Below are positions 1-14,300 of a stretch of 64,000 bases of DNA, piece after piece. The notes under the pieces are model-generated. The model was not told where the DNA came from. It did not search any database and saw nothing but the letters and a program-made list of their open reading frames with translations. The stretch comes from Cymodocea nodosa (taxonomy: Eukaryota > Streptophyta > Magnoliopsida > Alismatales > Cymodoceaceae), in assembly GCA_036874045.1 (NCBI GenBank), contig CM072335.1, forward strand, positions 22,637,501-22,701,500, read 5' to 3'. The position numbers were made by a program, and so were the translations under genes. Each line of letters opens with the position of its first letter. The stretch's first letter is position 1.

Positions 1-2120
1 AAATTAATTATGATGGTTATGCAGATCACAAAAATATTCAATAATTAATGATGCAATAATGATGACTAATCTTTGAATGACAAACAAGCAATTACCATAT
101 TTTGATGGTACGCAAGTATAGCAAAAAACTTTAAGCTGTCAAAAATAAATAAATGGTAATTACTTGATGCCATTCAAAAACTTATATTCACTTAAATGTC
201 ATAAAAAACTCCGTTTTATCTTGGTGTCCATACCGTTACATTAACCATAATTGTAAATTGACAGATATTTTCATTTTCTATTGGAACTTGACCTCAAGGA
301 TATTCCGATGAAACTTAAATTGTCAACATCATGGAAATAAATATGATTTATTTGTTTTTAAATTGATTGAAAAAAGTTGTTAATAAGTTTTTAAGTTGGA
401 CCAATATTTGCTTAATGCATCCCATGCATACGTAATAGAAGTTGGGAAGAAGTATGCATTATTCCTAACCTGAATTATCTTAGGATGGATTTGAGTCAAG
501 CACGTAATTTTGGCATCTTTGGCGTCTCGTGTTATTTCGTTCTATTTGAGGTACTTCCTTATCTTAAATTGATCAAATCACTAAAAAAATCAGATCTGAA
601 ATACTTATTGTAATAAGAAAGTAGGGCCACATACAATTATCGCCTTTATCGCGCGCATATCTTAATGATCCAATGATAAAACAGTTAATAAATATCGATA
701 AATGGTTAAAAAAATCGACAGAAGGAATAATAAGAAAAGTAGTCTATAAACCATACAAGAATGCAAGCACAAGGCATTTCGTTAAAATTACTAGTAGAGC
801 AACTAGCCGAGATCAGCAAGAAACATTTTAAAAACATGTAGAAATTATTCTTTTTTAACAACGTTTAAACATGCTATCCAAATGTAAGCTTCATTCCTAC
901 TCATGAATTGCTTTCCAAATAATTCTATAGGCCTCTTGAAATTTATCTTAGGTAAATCCTTAAACACAGCACAACGTTATTATTGACTAACATGGTGGGT
1001 TATAATTTTCATCTGCCTTCAATATTAATTAAACAATGGATCGGAACAGATACCTATATCAATATTCCCTATACTTGAAATCAATATTCTTTATCTCATG
1101 CGATATCTAAACTATGTTACCAATCGTAGGCTTTTGGTGAAAGGAAGCGTGTTTCTTAATTAACTCTTCATAACATGGATTTTAGGAATAAATTAAATTT
1201 TTACTTCCTATAATATATTACCAGTTGTGAGTTTTTGGTGGAAAGAGAAATGTGCCACCTAAGCATGTCACTTAATTGCCTTTGTTAGTATAGAATTTAA
1301 TAATACAGTCGATAGTAAATAACACGTAGAATCCAATGTGACACACGCCTTTTGATATTCCATGGTACATTTCTCAGGTTTGTTATTTATATTTTCATAC
1401 AAAATTATATAATCTGCCTATCTTTTTTCCATATTACTTTCATTCGTTGTCTAGCTAGCAATTTAAAAATATTAAGAAACCAAGTATCTTATTCACTAGA
1501 AAATCTATCGGCTTCTTTCATGTAAACGCGTCTACAATGAATTGTGGAAAGTTTTTTAAATACATCATTGTTTTCGGTATCAAATGCTCAATTGGGTACG
1601 TGCAATTGACAAATAAATAACAAAAAATTTTAAGCTTTTTATAATTATTGATATTATTTTTATTAATTAAATATTATGATATTTGTGAATTAAAAATTAC
1701 TTCTATTCGTGCCGTGCATAACTACTAATATATTATTAGTTAGCAGTGTACTAGTTTTAAAATATCCTTTCTATCTCTTGTTTAAAGGTGACTTGAATGG
1801 AGCAAACTTTGAATCAGTCGAATAATGATCAAATGGTGGGAGTCCGTTCAAGGCAGGCCCTTTTCCTTGAAATCTAGAGAATCAAGCAACTGCTCCCTTC
1901 CATTCTACGCTCCTCTTCCGATGCCCAGAGTTTTCTACATCAAACTGCGCATTCCAAGTAAAACCCATGATGGTCATCACATTTTTCAATAGGTAGAATC
2001 TGTTCAGATGGCCATCACATTTTCTATCGTAATCTCTCTGGCGACTTGTGTGCACATGCGAGCTGCCATTCTTCATGTTAGATCTTCGTGTTTGGCGTTT
2101 TTTTTATGGGAGAGGGAGAA

Positions 2121-2150
2121 GAGGGAGACGAGGGAGACGAGGGAGACGAG
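2121..2150. repeat. Short 9-bp tandem repeat (gagggagac x3)
   Basis: Three perfect copies of gagggagac follow each other, with a partial fourth, in a purine-rich strand. This is a simple-sequence tract with no visible function. Confidence 0.8.
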
Positions 2151-3673
2151 ACTTCTTATCGTTGAGTTCTTTGTAGCCTCCTAGGGTTTTCTCTCCAACA
2201 CTCATAAAATGTATTCTTCGATCTTCCTCTATTTGCGTGGGTTAATTTTTAATGCGATGTGCGATTAATTTTTTGCTGTCTTCTTCATAGATCTGGAGTT
2301 TTTTCCTTGTTTACTGTTGTGCTGGAGCTTGTATGTCATTCACGCTGGCTCTGAGCATTTGACAATGATTGGTTGGATCTCACATACCAGCAGCTGTCCT
2401 TACTGGTAAACATCACAGTAGATGCATTCCTACGAAAACGTTGATCGCAACTAAAACCTAATCTACCTCCCTTCATTCTACTCATCTAATTTAAATATCG
2501 AAAGAGATCCAACTGACGCTCATCCAGTTGCTTCGGTCTATTGCTTTGTAAGCTAAGCGTCCCAGCCAGTTTGACCGCATCCAATCAACTAGCGTAGACC
2601 CAGATAGCCTTGGTGTTGGGGAGTTGCCATTCGTGGAACTCATCGAAGTCAAACTACTCTAAGGGAGGTTCAACGTGGACAAGGGTGACCTAGTCGATGA
2701 TAGTTTAAAGGCCCTCTACACATCCAGAAAACATCAAATGCGATGATGATGCGCTAGATTTTTCCCACCACCTTGTACTACCAGCCACGCCTACTTCAGC
2801 AAATACAATCCACTACCCAGATGGAATTAATATTTGAACTTTCAACAGCGATAAACATTAATAGTTGTATATTACAAAACCCATTTGTCCATATACTAGT
2901 CTCCTCAACTGTAAGTCACCTTCAGAATGGATTGCATATCACCACAAAATCTGTGCCACATCGTCACGACGGCTTAAGCATTAGTTAACAAAAGTAAACC
3001 TACATAAACTACAAGCCAGTCACTGGTATGCGTTCATTACGATTTTGAGTGAAAGGCATGTCCAATATCTTGTTGAGACCATCTAAAAGGTCCTCCATTC
3101 GCTGATCTCTCCATGTAGCATGTCATGTAAATCCCGCCACCACTTCAATTTGTCCGTTGTGGTAAATCCTTCACAATCTCATACTTCCAGTATTACGTCC
3201 CAGTGTCTCCAATCATACCTAAGCAATCAGCAACGAAGGATATCTGCAAAACAAGCAACCCATCTGTAGGTCTTCACATAGATTGATTTGTTACCGGTAA
3301 TCAATGGTAAGAATCATCATTTGCCATTTTTATTGACATTCGTCTGGTGTGCATCCACTCCTACCATTGAGTTGTACAACTTCCATTTACTCCGGGAAAT
3401 CCAAGCCAACTAATAAAGTGCTACTGCAGGAATCAAGAATACTGTGGTACAATGTCGATATTATCTTCCTTGGTGGTAGGTACCTCCTAGACAAGTATTC
3501 AAGGTTTTCATTCATTCCTTGCACCACAGTATGCTTCCATCAAGGTTCTCTGTTGCATAGGAATTTTTATAGCACTCTTCAGTTCATATCGAACAATATT
3601 TTTCAAGTCAATAGCATATGAATTACACTTACCAAGGCACAGGTTTCCCTTTGCATCTACTTCTTTGCAAGGA

Positions 3674-3690
3674 GGGGGGGGGGGGGGGGG
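3674..3690. repeat. Poly-G tract (17 G)
   Basis: An uninterrupted run of 17 G lies in AT-rich DNA. Its length is prone to slippage and sequencing error, and it could form G-quadruplex structures. Confidence 0.85.
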
Positions 3691-4269
3691 ACATCTTGCA
3701 CATTACGTTGAGTGTAGAATCTCCGTGGCTAAGTTAAATAACTTGCGCAGCAAAAAAGCTTCACCCAATAAATCCTTTGCAAAGAACATCATTGTTTCTA
3801 AAATCTTTTTGTAAAAAGAATGTACCTTGTCCTTTATGCACCCATGCCCTTAAGATATCTATCACATCACCTGTTAAACGAAATTGATGCTTTGAATTTT
3901 ATTTCCTTATCCTTCCTGCATGTCAGAGTTGAGAAGAAATTAAATGTAAACTACTTCCATTCAGCATTTGTTACAATCATTTTACTGCAGCCTTTTGGAG
4001 CCCCCCTCCCCCTCTTCGTTACAATCGATTTTCTTTAAAAAGGTACTTCCCACTGCTCTTCTTCACCAAGGATCCTTCTTGCTTCCTCTTAGCATTCTTT
4101 TTCTCAGCCTTCAGAATATCAAGCTCACCATTCGCTTTCCCTAATGCTTCTTTCAACCCAATCTTACATTGCCACTACCTCCTTAAATTGAATGTAAGAG
4201 AGCAACCACACAAGCAGCTGTTGCCTGCTCCTCCACTCTCATAATTTAAAATACCATCATCGATTAACC

Positions 4270-4440
4270 TAGATTATTCTCCCACTTGTATATACAGGTT
4301 TTTGTAAATATAATATGTTAAACTTTCCCTTTTATTGTTGTTAAGTCTTACTTTTGTTAGTCAAGGTTAGGTTCGTTAGTTAAAACTTTGATATTTTAGA
4401 CCAACTTTCCTAACACGTTCTTTTCGTTACATCCAAGGGT
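4270..4440 (-). mobile_element. RTE-type LINE fragment (start of endonuclease)
   Basis: The DNA of this stretch resembles the start of the endonuclease region of the LINE at 17.88-18.05 kb, including the shared string tataatatgttaa. Translated on the minus strand with frameshifts, it gives weak echoes of the RTE endonuclease N-terminus (the 'R-R-x-x-N-I-L-x-x-Q-E' region). It is a short, heavily decayed fragment. The assignment rests on this similarity alone. Confidence 0.4.
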
Positions 4441-5063
4441 TGATGTAAGGTGTGGTCATCAACAAATGCAGTCTTTTCTTTGTTTGAACTTAAAATCAAC
4501 GAGACATGGAAATTTACTTCCACGGATGGAAATTTACTACCGGAAATTTTGACTAAAAACACGAAGAGAAGTCAGCGTCCCCCGAGCAATATCCACAACC
4601 ACCCACCGTACCTCTACCAGACTTGTACACAAATGTTGATCAACCACATGTATTGTTTCTTTTTTTTTCTTCCAATATTGTACATACTTATGTTACGAAT
4701 AAGACATATTAATTTAAAATCAGTCAATTATAAAAGTTACGTCTAAAATAAATAGATGCATCTCTTTTATAAACATTTATTTTAAACATTATTAACAGAT
4801 TTAATATATTTAACGAATGCTTGTAAATATTTATAATAACATTAAACTCTTAAATCTGTTGTTTTAAAAAGGGGTTTTTTCACTTTTCAAAATGGGTGGT
4901 AAGTAAGTTTGTTTGGTTTGATTTAACCTATATCATTTCCTATATTACTATTATTATTTTGATAATGTTAATTTTTTACCATAATTGTAAAATATCGTTC
5001 AATATCGCCTTATGCAGTTCTCCCTCTCTCTCATCTTGAAAATTACTGTAGTTCTCATTGATA

Positions 5064-5065
<2 letters not shown>

Positions 5066-5148
<83 letters not shown>
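5066..5148. repeat. (GA)n microsatellite upstream of the VIN3-like gene
   Basis: About 41 GA dinucleotides run without interruption and end about 190 bp before the start codon of the VIN3-like gene, so they lie in its promoter or 5' leader. GA repeats are known binding sites for plant GAGA-binding BASIC PENTACYSTEINE proteins. A regulatory role here is inference. Ser-Leu or Arg-Glu 'proteins' read across the repeat are artefacts. Confidence 0.9.
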
Positions 5149-5150
<2 letters not shown>

Positions 5151-5337
5151 ATCGTTTGGCTCTTCTGGTGATAGGTGGCAGGATATTATTTGTTTAGGAA
5201 ATTTTTCCCCGTGTGTTTTTTCTTTTGGGCGTCTGACTTCTTGGAATAGAGATTGAGGCCTCTGCGGTTGGAAGAGGTGCTGCCACAGGTGGTGGTGGTT
5301 CCTGTTCGATCTGTGCTGGTAATGTAAAGGGAAGGGG

Positions 5338-8300
5338 ATGAAATCTCCTGAGATGGATTCTTCTTCCTCAGGTTTGCTTCTCTCCTTTTTTCCGACTTCT
5401 TTTGCCATGTTTTGTTCCGGCGCGAGAGGGGTTTTGTCTGGATTCGTTTGGGGTTCTCGAAGGAAAACAAGAACTCCAAGAATTGGGTTTGATGAGAGCT
5501 TTTCGTTGTCTCGAGTTCTTTAATTCTTTCAAGGGATTTGATAGCGTTGTTATGGTGCATTTCTGCGTTTACATGAGAAAGTTTTGACTAAAATTGGGAT
5601 ATCGTCTGCAAGATATCTATTTTTGCCAATCTGGTGTATCTCTAGTACAAATCAACAAGTGTACTGCAATTTTCATGTGTCAGACTCTTGGGTCGAGGAA
5701 CCACCCATTGGTTGGGATTAGGACCAGAATCCGTGGTAAATGTCGTGCTTAATTGGTCTCATCAGCCCAGTAACAAAATTATACCGCCACCATTAAAAAC
5801 AACAGTAAGCCTTTTAACCGTCCTTTTCTCCTTTTCGCAAGCCAACAAATGTTCTAATATGTTGTATCGGCTTCACAACAGACGCCATTGCATCGGCATA
5901 TTAGAATCCGGGAGGCTCACAAAAAATTTCAATACTATTTGTAAACATTTGATGGTTATCGACAACATACTATATCAACAAGTTCCGAGTCCATTTACCT
6001 TGCTATTGTCCCACATAGAGGATTTAAGCTATTTTTGCTGTATTAGTTCTATCTAAATTGCAGACTTACCGTTTCACCTATTTTACTTTCCTTCATTAGA
6101 TCATTTTTGAATATCTAGAGTTTTTTTACTTGTTTGTTTATCCTCTTTGTAATTCAGTGCATTTTGTCTAAGTGATTGTAATTCATTTTGTTCTACTGAA
6201 TGCTGGTTTTTTTATTCTCCTTGTTTTAACATCAATTGTCTGGTATTCATCCCACAGCTTTGTAATTTTTATACAATAAAGTGCATCAATTTTCTGAACT
6301 GTCTGGCCTTTTCTCTAGGATCAGTGCTTGACCCAACCAAATGCAGTGGCCTTACTCTTGATGAGAAGAGGGGAATTGTCCATGAACTATCAAAATGTTC
6401 ACATGACGCCTTTGTTTTTCTGCAAACATGGAGCCGTAAGGATCTGTTGGAGGTCCTGTGTGCCGAAATGGGGAAAGAAAGGAAGTACACTGGCCTAACA
6501 AAACATAAACTTATAGAAAACCTTATGAATCTTTTGTCAGATAAAAAATTGGGGATGAAAACAGTAGACATAGACTACACATTGACTCTGAATTCACAAA
6601 TCTCTTCCAAAAGACAGAAGGTTGATCAATCTTCAGGTGTTCCTGTAGATATGAATCTGGGCATGGTAAAAAGTGACAATGAAGTTGGTGGTAATCCTGT
6701 TTTCTGCCAAAATTTGGCTTGTAGGGCAGCTATAAAGCTTGAAGATGCATTTTGTAGACGCTGCTCATGCTGCATTTGTTACAAGTATGATGAGAATAAG
6801 GATCCAAGCCTCTGGCTAGTGTGCAGTACTGATCTTCCATTTCAAAGTAATTCATGTGGCATGTCCTGTCATCTGGAATGTGCTCTTAAGCATGAAAAAA
6901 CTGGCATTATGAAGAGTAGACATGTCTTGAAGTTGGATGGGAGCTTCTATTGTGCATCTTGCGGAAAAGTCAATGATTTGATTGGGTAAACCTTCTAATA
7001 TCATTTTCGGTTTTTATTTTTTATATTAAATTATTTAATATGATTTTTTTATTTTTTTCTATTTTCTTTAGAAAAATTTAACTGGTTGCATGTACTTAAG
7101 TGCTAGTTTTTTCCCTTAAAAAAATGGGCAAGCTCATGAAGTCACAGTTCTACATTCACAGTTACAGTGTCTATTGTACAGTTGAAAGGGTAAAGTAAAT
7201 ATTGCTCAATTATCTTTTAAAAATAAAACCATCAAATGGATTTGATTAGTTGGTTAAAAAATTATTGTATTTGATCTGGTCACTAGCTGTATGCTTTGTG
7301 ATAATCTTTGATTAATTCAACTTATATTAGCCATTAGTTTGTTCCAACACATAGTCACTGACAATTCTCAATGTAATCAATTTATCTTGAGCCCAGTTTC
7401 TTTAGTGATTTTTAATTGAGCTCTAGTCTAATCTTTTCTCAATATGAATGTTAAGTTTAGTCACTACTCAGATTCTGTTTTATTTCTTTCTTTGTTCTGC
7501 ACAAACTCACATAATGATGGAACATCAATTCCAAAACGATTCCTAGTATAATAACTGTTGCATATTTACTCACTATCCATTAGAGTTTGAGTGTCCATAA
7601 AAAATGTAGGTTCAATGAAAATAAAAATAATGATGAAGGCATATACTTAGATGGCCATGAAATTCATAAAAGTAAGTTTTAAAATACTTAGTATTTATAA
7701 ATAAATAGCAATTGTGAAATTATAGAGGATGTTATTCATAAGATTAAAATAGAATGGATGAAGTAAAGAAATGCTTTTGGAGTGTTATGTGATAAGGGGA
7801 TACCCTTAAAATAAAAAAGAAAATTCTATATAATTGCTATAGACTTAGCTATACTTTTTGTCTTGGAATATTGAGATATAAAGCATGATCATATATAAAA
7901 AGTTATGTTGCTAAAATGTGTATGTGATAGATAAAAAATAATCATGATTGAGGCAAAAAGATACAGGATTCATGCAAAAAAATACATCTGATCGATAAAA
8001 AATAATCTACAAGAATTCATGTAGAAAAGCACAAGTGATGATTGATAAAAACTAATCTACAAGAATTCAAGCTAAAAAACACAATTGATGATTAATAAAA
8101 ACTAGATTATGCAAAAAAACTCATTTGATGATTGATAAAAAATAATCTGCAAGGATTCGTGCAGAAAAGTACAATTGATGATTAATAAAAATTAATATGC
8201 AAGGATTCATACAAAAAAGCACAGCTAATGTTGATAAAAAATAAGGCTGAGGTCTAATGAGGAAAAGAGAAATCTGATGGTTAATAAAAACAGTACTACA

Positions 8301-11300
8301 ATGATTTATGTAGTAAAAGAAAACTTAATTGAGAACTGATAAAAGCTTGTTGTGAGCATAAAACATGACATAAAGAGAAGCGGAGTTATTGGCATTGAGC
8401 CTTTGCTACACCCTTGTGGGTTTTGAGTGGATGGAAATATACTTGTGTGGAGGAGTGGTCATCGGAGGGAAAGTTCCTTGAAGGTCTATGGGATAGTGAG
8501 AATATTTTGTGCTAAGGGAGGGTTTGAGCAAGGGTCATGGAAGTCCTTTTAACTCTTGCTGAGGTTGCTTTTATAAATGGACCCTTTGGTTTTTTATATT
8601 GTTGATTCATGTTTTCTTATCCATTACCTTATGTGACACACACCTTTACTTTTCAGGTGGTCATTGGTAGGATGCTCATAAAACACTTTCAGCTCGCCAG
8701 ATCATCAAAAAATCTAGTGAGATCAAATGACTTTATAAGTTGGACGAAGAGAATCACGTGGTCGATAAGTTGTTACATGATCAAAATACTCATTAGTCGA
8801 ATTGGAAAACACATTAGTTGGGTTGGAAAATTCGATAAATCAGATAAGGAGGAAGTTGTATGATTGGATTGAGTTTGCCATATGATCGGAAAAAGGACTC
8901 TACCCTGGATTAGAAGTTTTTATTGATTAGCGACTTGATGAGCTGGATGGAGGGGATCACATGATTAGAATAAGTTATCATGTGATCAGAAAGAGGCTTT
9001 TGCCTTGGATCAAAATTTTTGATCAATCAGAATAAGTTGTCACATAATTGAAATATTTGAGGGCGAATCAAAAAACCTATTAATCAGATCAGAAAGTTGG
9101 ATAATTGGATCAAATGACTTATGACTTGGATGAAAGGGGTCACATGATCAGAATAAGTTGTTATGTGATTGGAGAAAGACTTTTGCCTTGGATCAAAATT
9201 TTCAATTGATTGGTCGATTCATGAGTTGGATGGAGAGGATAATGTGATCAAAACAAGTTGTCATGTGATTGAAAAAAGGACTAGGCAAGTCAGAAAGTTT
9301 AATAATTGAATTGAGTGACTTATGAGCTAGATGGAGGGGATCATGTGATTAGAGTAAGTTGTCACATGATTAGAAAGATGGCCAAATGGATCGGAAAATT
9401 CAACAATCAGATCGAAAAGTTTGATAATCAGATTGGGTGTCTTATAAGTTGGATGGAGGGGATCACATGATTAGATTAAGTTGTCATGTGATTGGAAAAA
9501 GAGCTATGCAGATTGAAAAATTTGTTAGTCAGATCAGCAAGTTCAATAAGTCATTTACTTTTTCGATAAAAAGATGGTCCAATTTGTATGAGACTTGTTA
9601 CAAAAGGTCATAGCTATGGCTGATTGGCTTTAAACTTGGCCTTTGCTAGCAAGGCATAAAGTGGCAAGGACTAACGAGGGCTCAAATCAAATTAGAGTTT
9701 GTGTATGGAATCAACTTAGATATGAGGGGTCAACAAATACTATAAAAGATAAGCTAAAAAACGATTTTATTAAAAATAGAATAGAAGCTACACCAATTGT
9801 AGACAAGAAAAAAGAAAATGTTTTGGTGATTTGGTCATATCCTTAGGAGACTAAAGAATGCATTAGTTAAGAGAAAAGAATTAATTAATAAAGAAAAAAT
9901 AAAAAAGGTAGAAGAAGGCTTAAAACTATTTAGTTAGGACTTAGGACAAAAGATTTAAATTTATGTAATTTAACCATAAATCTAAATACATGGAAGAAAA
10001 GGATTCATGTGGCCAATCTTACATAGTGGGATTGTAACTCAGATTGTTATTACTATTGTTGTTGTATTAGAGTTTGAGTGTCATTACCTGAATTATTGGA
10101 TAGTTTTTCTTGAGCTTTCCATAATCTGCTGCTATGTATATATTTGTACTCTCTCATTAGCAACAACATCATATCATTTTCTTATTTAATCTCACATGGT
10201 ACTAGAACATTAGGCCTAATCACAGAGAAAACAAAAACAGAGGTATTGTAGCAGTCACTGCCTATCTCATTCGCAATTGGCAGCCATAGGGCCTATGGGA
10301 CCTTGCCATAGTTGTCATTGACCACTCTTGGCTAGTTGAGTGGTTCCCCCTTTAACCACCTTTGGGTGATCAGAAGTGTAGGCTACCATGCTACCAATCA
10401 CCCTAATCATCTAGGATCTCACTTTCACTTTCTCTCATTTCCTGTGTGTCAGCCCCTTTCATGCCCACCTTTTTTGCCCTTGATTTGTTGTCATTTATGC
10501 TTAGGGAGATTTTTTGAGCAGCATCATCATTGTGTTTGCATCAAATCTGTCACAGATTTGGAATACGTTCCAGCAGTAACAATGGCCCCAAGAGAATCCT
10601 TGGTGAAGAATTCTTGGCTGATCATATGAGAAATTTAATGAAAAGAAATACTTGATGTGGATCAAGTTTTGAAATCTTCATTATTGTCCACTGTAAGATT
10701 TGACACCTTACATATCCCCTTAGTATGAAGGATGCCACACGTGAAGATTGCTATTCAGTCAATGCAACTATTGTCTCTTATGGGGAATTTGTGCCTTTAG
10801 AAATGAAAGGAAATCAATGAAAAAGAAAATGCTTTTGATTTGACCAAAAAATGCACTTAAAAAGGGTGTTTATGTCTTTTTTCCTTTGAAAATACTTTCT
10901 TTAGTTCTCATTACTAGTTTTAAAAATTTTCCTTTATTTCTTCACCTAAAAGAATGAAATTTAAAACAAAAATATTTTGCTTTAGGTTCCATATATAATT
11001 ATTGAAAGCAAACAGAAAGTAAAATCCATCAAACATTTAATAAAGGCAAAAGATGACTAGTCTCATAAGAATGGTTGTTTCATTCTTCTTTGGCTATATT
11101 TTTCCATTTTCTTTGGTTTCCTTGGTACAAATATCCCTTTAGTCAATGGCATGGTGCCACCCATCATCATAGTATCATGATGCTCAAACTAGCAAAGAAT
11201 ATCTAAGATACACTAAGGATGACATATGGACACAAGACAAATATCTCCATGGTATTTAACATGTACAAGCAACTTTTCTCTTTTCATCTGAGGGATAAAT

Positions 11301-14300
11301 CATTTCAAGATCACTGCATCATCTTATGCGCACTCATAGACAAGCTTGACATCCACCACCTATTTTGTTTTTCTCTGGATCTTTCAAATTATTGATTGTT
11401 ATTGGTATTAGACTGTAGACAATTACGAAGTTGAGATAGTATCATAAGAAGATAATCGTTGCAGCCTACTTGTCATGCATCAACTTGTATCTATTTGCTC
11501 ATGTTTGAGGGCAGCTTCTTAGTGTTTGTCCCATCCCATGCCTTTAAACATGCTCTACAAGATCTTAAGTATTTCTATAACTTCTCTACCTATAGTTATA
11601 GATCACTTAGCCATGGTTACTTGGTCTTGTGTGATTGTTGATGTCTTGGAGGGGGTGCCCTTAATGCTTGCAATTTAGGAAGCTGAGACATCAATCGAGA
11701 AGATGTTAGCATTAGTTTAGCAAGGCAATGGGAAAATGTGATGATAAGAGTCACACCAACAACAAATCAGACTATTATTATCTCTTAAGTTGACCATGAG
11801 TGGTTCCTACAATTACAAGCATTGTCTCTCATGCTTCCACCTGAGGTATGAGTTCCATGTTAGTCTTGGGCAATCCTTGGATCATAGACTCGAGAGATAC
11901 TTCCCATATGTTAACTATATGGACCTCTTTACCCATTTATCCCTTTAGCATATAATTGTTGGTTCATGATGAAATTCCCTATGAATTAGCATGACTGCTT
12001 CTACTTTCAAGTTGTCTATCTTGTAGAATTATCATTTTGGTCACTCATCTCACCTAAAGCTCTAATATTCCTTTCTATGAATTTTACTATCTAATTTTAA
12101 TTGTAAGTCTTGTCAATTAAGAAAACACAACATACTTTATGCATCTGTCTTACAGTGAGTTAGAGTTGGTTTGAATTGATTCATTATAATATTTGGCTCT
12201 TGCTTGTGTGCTCCATTTCTAGATATAGATACTATATAGTTTTTAATAATGATTATTCTCATGTGTTATGAGCCTTTTAATTGAATCTTATGTTCATGTG
12301 TTAAATTTAATCAAAATTTTTTAATTGAATTAAAAATAATTTTCTGTTACTCCAAAATGCTTATGTATTGATAATGTACTTGAATAGTTGACTTTGTTCA
12401 TTTTGGAGTTCAATCCTATTGTTCCTCAGTAGTGCTGATTCCTTAGATTGCATGCTCTCATGCATCTCCAAGGAATAGTATGGTGGAACATGAGCACAAA
12501 TATATTTTACCTGTTGCTTGCATTATCATATTGCAAATGAAAATCCCTAAGCATTTGTGTTCTGTTGTTCTAATTGTGCCTTTTTGATAAATGGAACGTC
12601 CTTTACACTTTACTTTGCATTTTGGTGGTGAGATTCTTCTTCAATGATTTTGCTTGAATTCAAAGTTATTCTCATTGTCTCCTTATGTGTTTGGATATGT
12701 TGGTAAAACCTTTCTCTAGATCTTGACTAGTTGTCTTTAAGGTTTATTAAGTATCTTTGTTGAATACTCTTGAACTCAATGAAGGTATTGGTGCTTCCAT
12801 TTATGATCTAAAAAATATTTTGTGTTTGTTGACATCACTTTGAATCTTAGCCTTTTTTGGGGGCTTCAAACTTTTAAACCTTCATTTTCATTACTTGTTG
12901 TCATACTTGTTTTTATTGACAATAACCTAGATGTGGAATAAATATTCCTTGTCCATTATAGGTTTATCATCATCAACAACGAACACTTCTACCTCCTCCA
13001 ATGGAAACCCCTAGTTTCAAGTCAACCTAATTTTGATCTTGACATCCCTATTGCATTACAAAAGAAATAAACTCCATAGTCTAATTCATTCCTTAATTTG
13101 TTTGTAACAATAATCTTAATCTATCCTTGCATAGTTTTGTCATATCTATTTCTTCTAAATCTATTATTAAAGATTACTAAGAAGTACCATGCACACTACA
13201 TTGAAAAGTTAACATAGATGAAAACAATGGAACCATTGAGGTTGTATGGAAGGCAGGAATTCATAGCACATCCTGTAGTAGTAGGCACAATCACTTTAGA
13301 TGTATATACACTACAAATTACAAATCAAATTGATACTGTTATGTTATATTGTGTTGAGTTGTTTGTATTGAGCTCCTTGTTGGGCTTTATATATCTTAGG
13401 TCCAAGGGTGATTCATTTACACTATAGATATTCTTGTAACTCTTCATTGTGAAAAATAATCTTCCTTTTCTCTTTTTCTTTCTTGACTTGGTATTCAGAG
13501 TTTAGGTCAAGAACTCTTGTTTTCTCCCAACTTCCCCGCTATCAACTCCAACAAAAAGACGCCAACAACACCATTGCCACCATTGCTGCCAAACTGATCA
13601 CCTACTTGTGCCTCTGTCCATTCTGAGAGTTTGACGACATTGCAACTACATCATTCATCTCTCAGATGAACTAGGCTGTTTCTTTTTCCTTAGGTGTGTG
13701 GTGTCTATTGCCACATGATCAGTGTACCTCCAACCTAGGTTTCTAGGTCTAAAGGTTGTGTTGATCTTCATTGGTTGTGTTGTCAGGTATTCTGTCGGTT
13801 GTGTCATTTATTGTGCATCTTTGTGTCATTCGATGTTACAACCCTGTTGGTTGCAATTGTTGTCTTGTCATTCACAACAACCATCCTCATGTGTATGCTG
13901 CCTTCGTGCAAGGAAGCTTCTTTGTGTCAATGAGTTCATGCATGTGTGTGCTGTCTACTTAGAACAGTTGCTATACTCTCTTCAAACCATCTTGTGGTCC
14001 TTTTGATTTGTCTTACAAGATGGCTAGCAAGGAACCTTAGATGTAGAGTTTTGCACCAGTATTTGAAAAATTAAATGACACTAACTATATTTTGTGAACT
14101 CAAAACTTTAAAATAATTGTCACAAAGGATATAAGACACCCTATGTACTTTCTAGGGATTGAGTTTGCTTATACAAAGGATACACTTTAGTTATCGCAAA
14201 AAAAATGTCTTGGATCTTCTTCAAGAGATGGTCCTTATAGATTGTAAATCAAAAAATACTCCTATTGAGCAGAATCCTCTCTTCTGGGATGATACTTAAG

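Larger units (their letters stand above)
1..4269. other. Gene-poor AT-rich stretch
   Basis: I see no gene here that I can support. The open frames are short and unlike any family I know. Minus-strand coding-like text around 3,050-3,240 and 4,080-4,240 (Lys/Glu-rich in the latter) looks like decayed transposon or pseudogene sequence, but I cannot assign it. Short tandem repeats and a poly-G tract inside it are listed separately. Confidence 0.5.

Noticed and set aside
5055-5408. Minus-strand ORF with a long Ser-Leu repeat, and a plus-strand Arg-Glu repeat ORF
   Set aside because: Both are only translations of the GA microsatellite and of the leader of the VIN3-like gene.
7930-8350. Regular ~50-bp repeat as a CRISPR array
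   Set aside because: Repeats are degenerate, there are no distinct spacers, and this is an intron of a plant gene.
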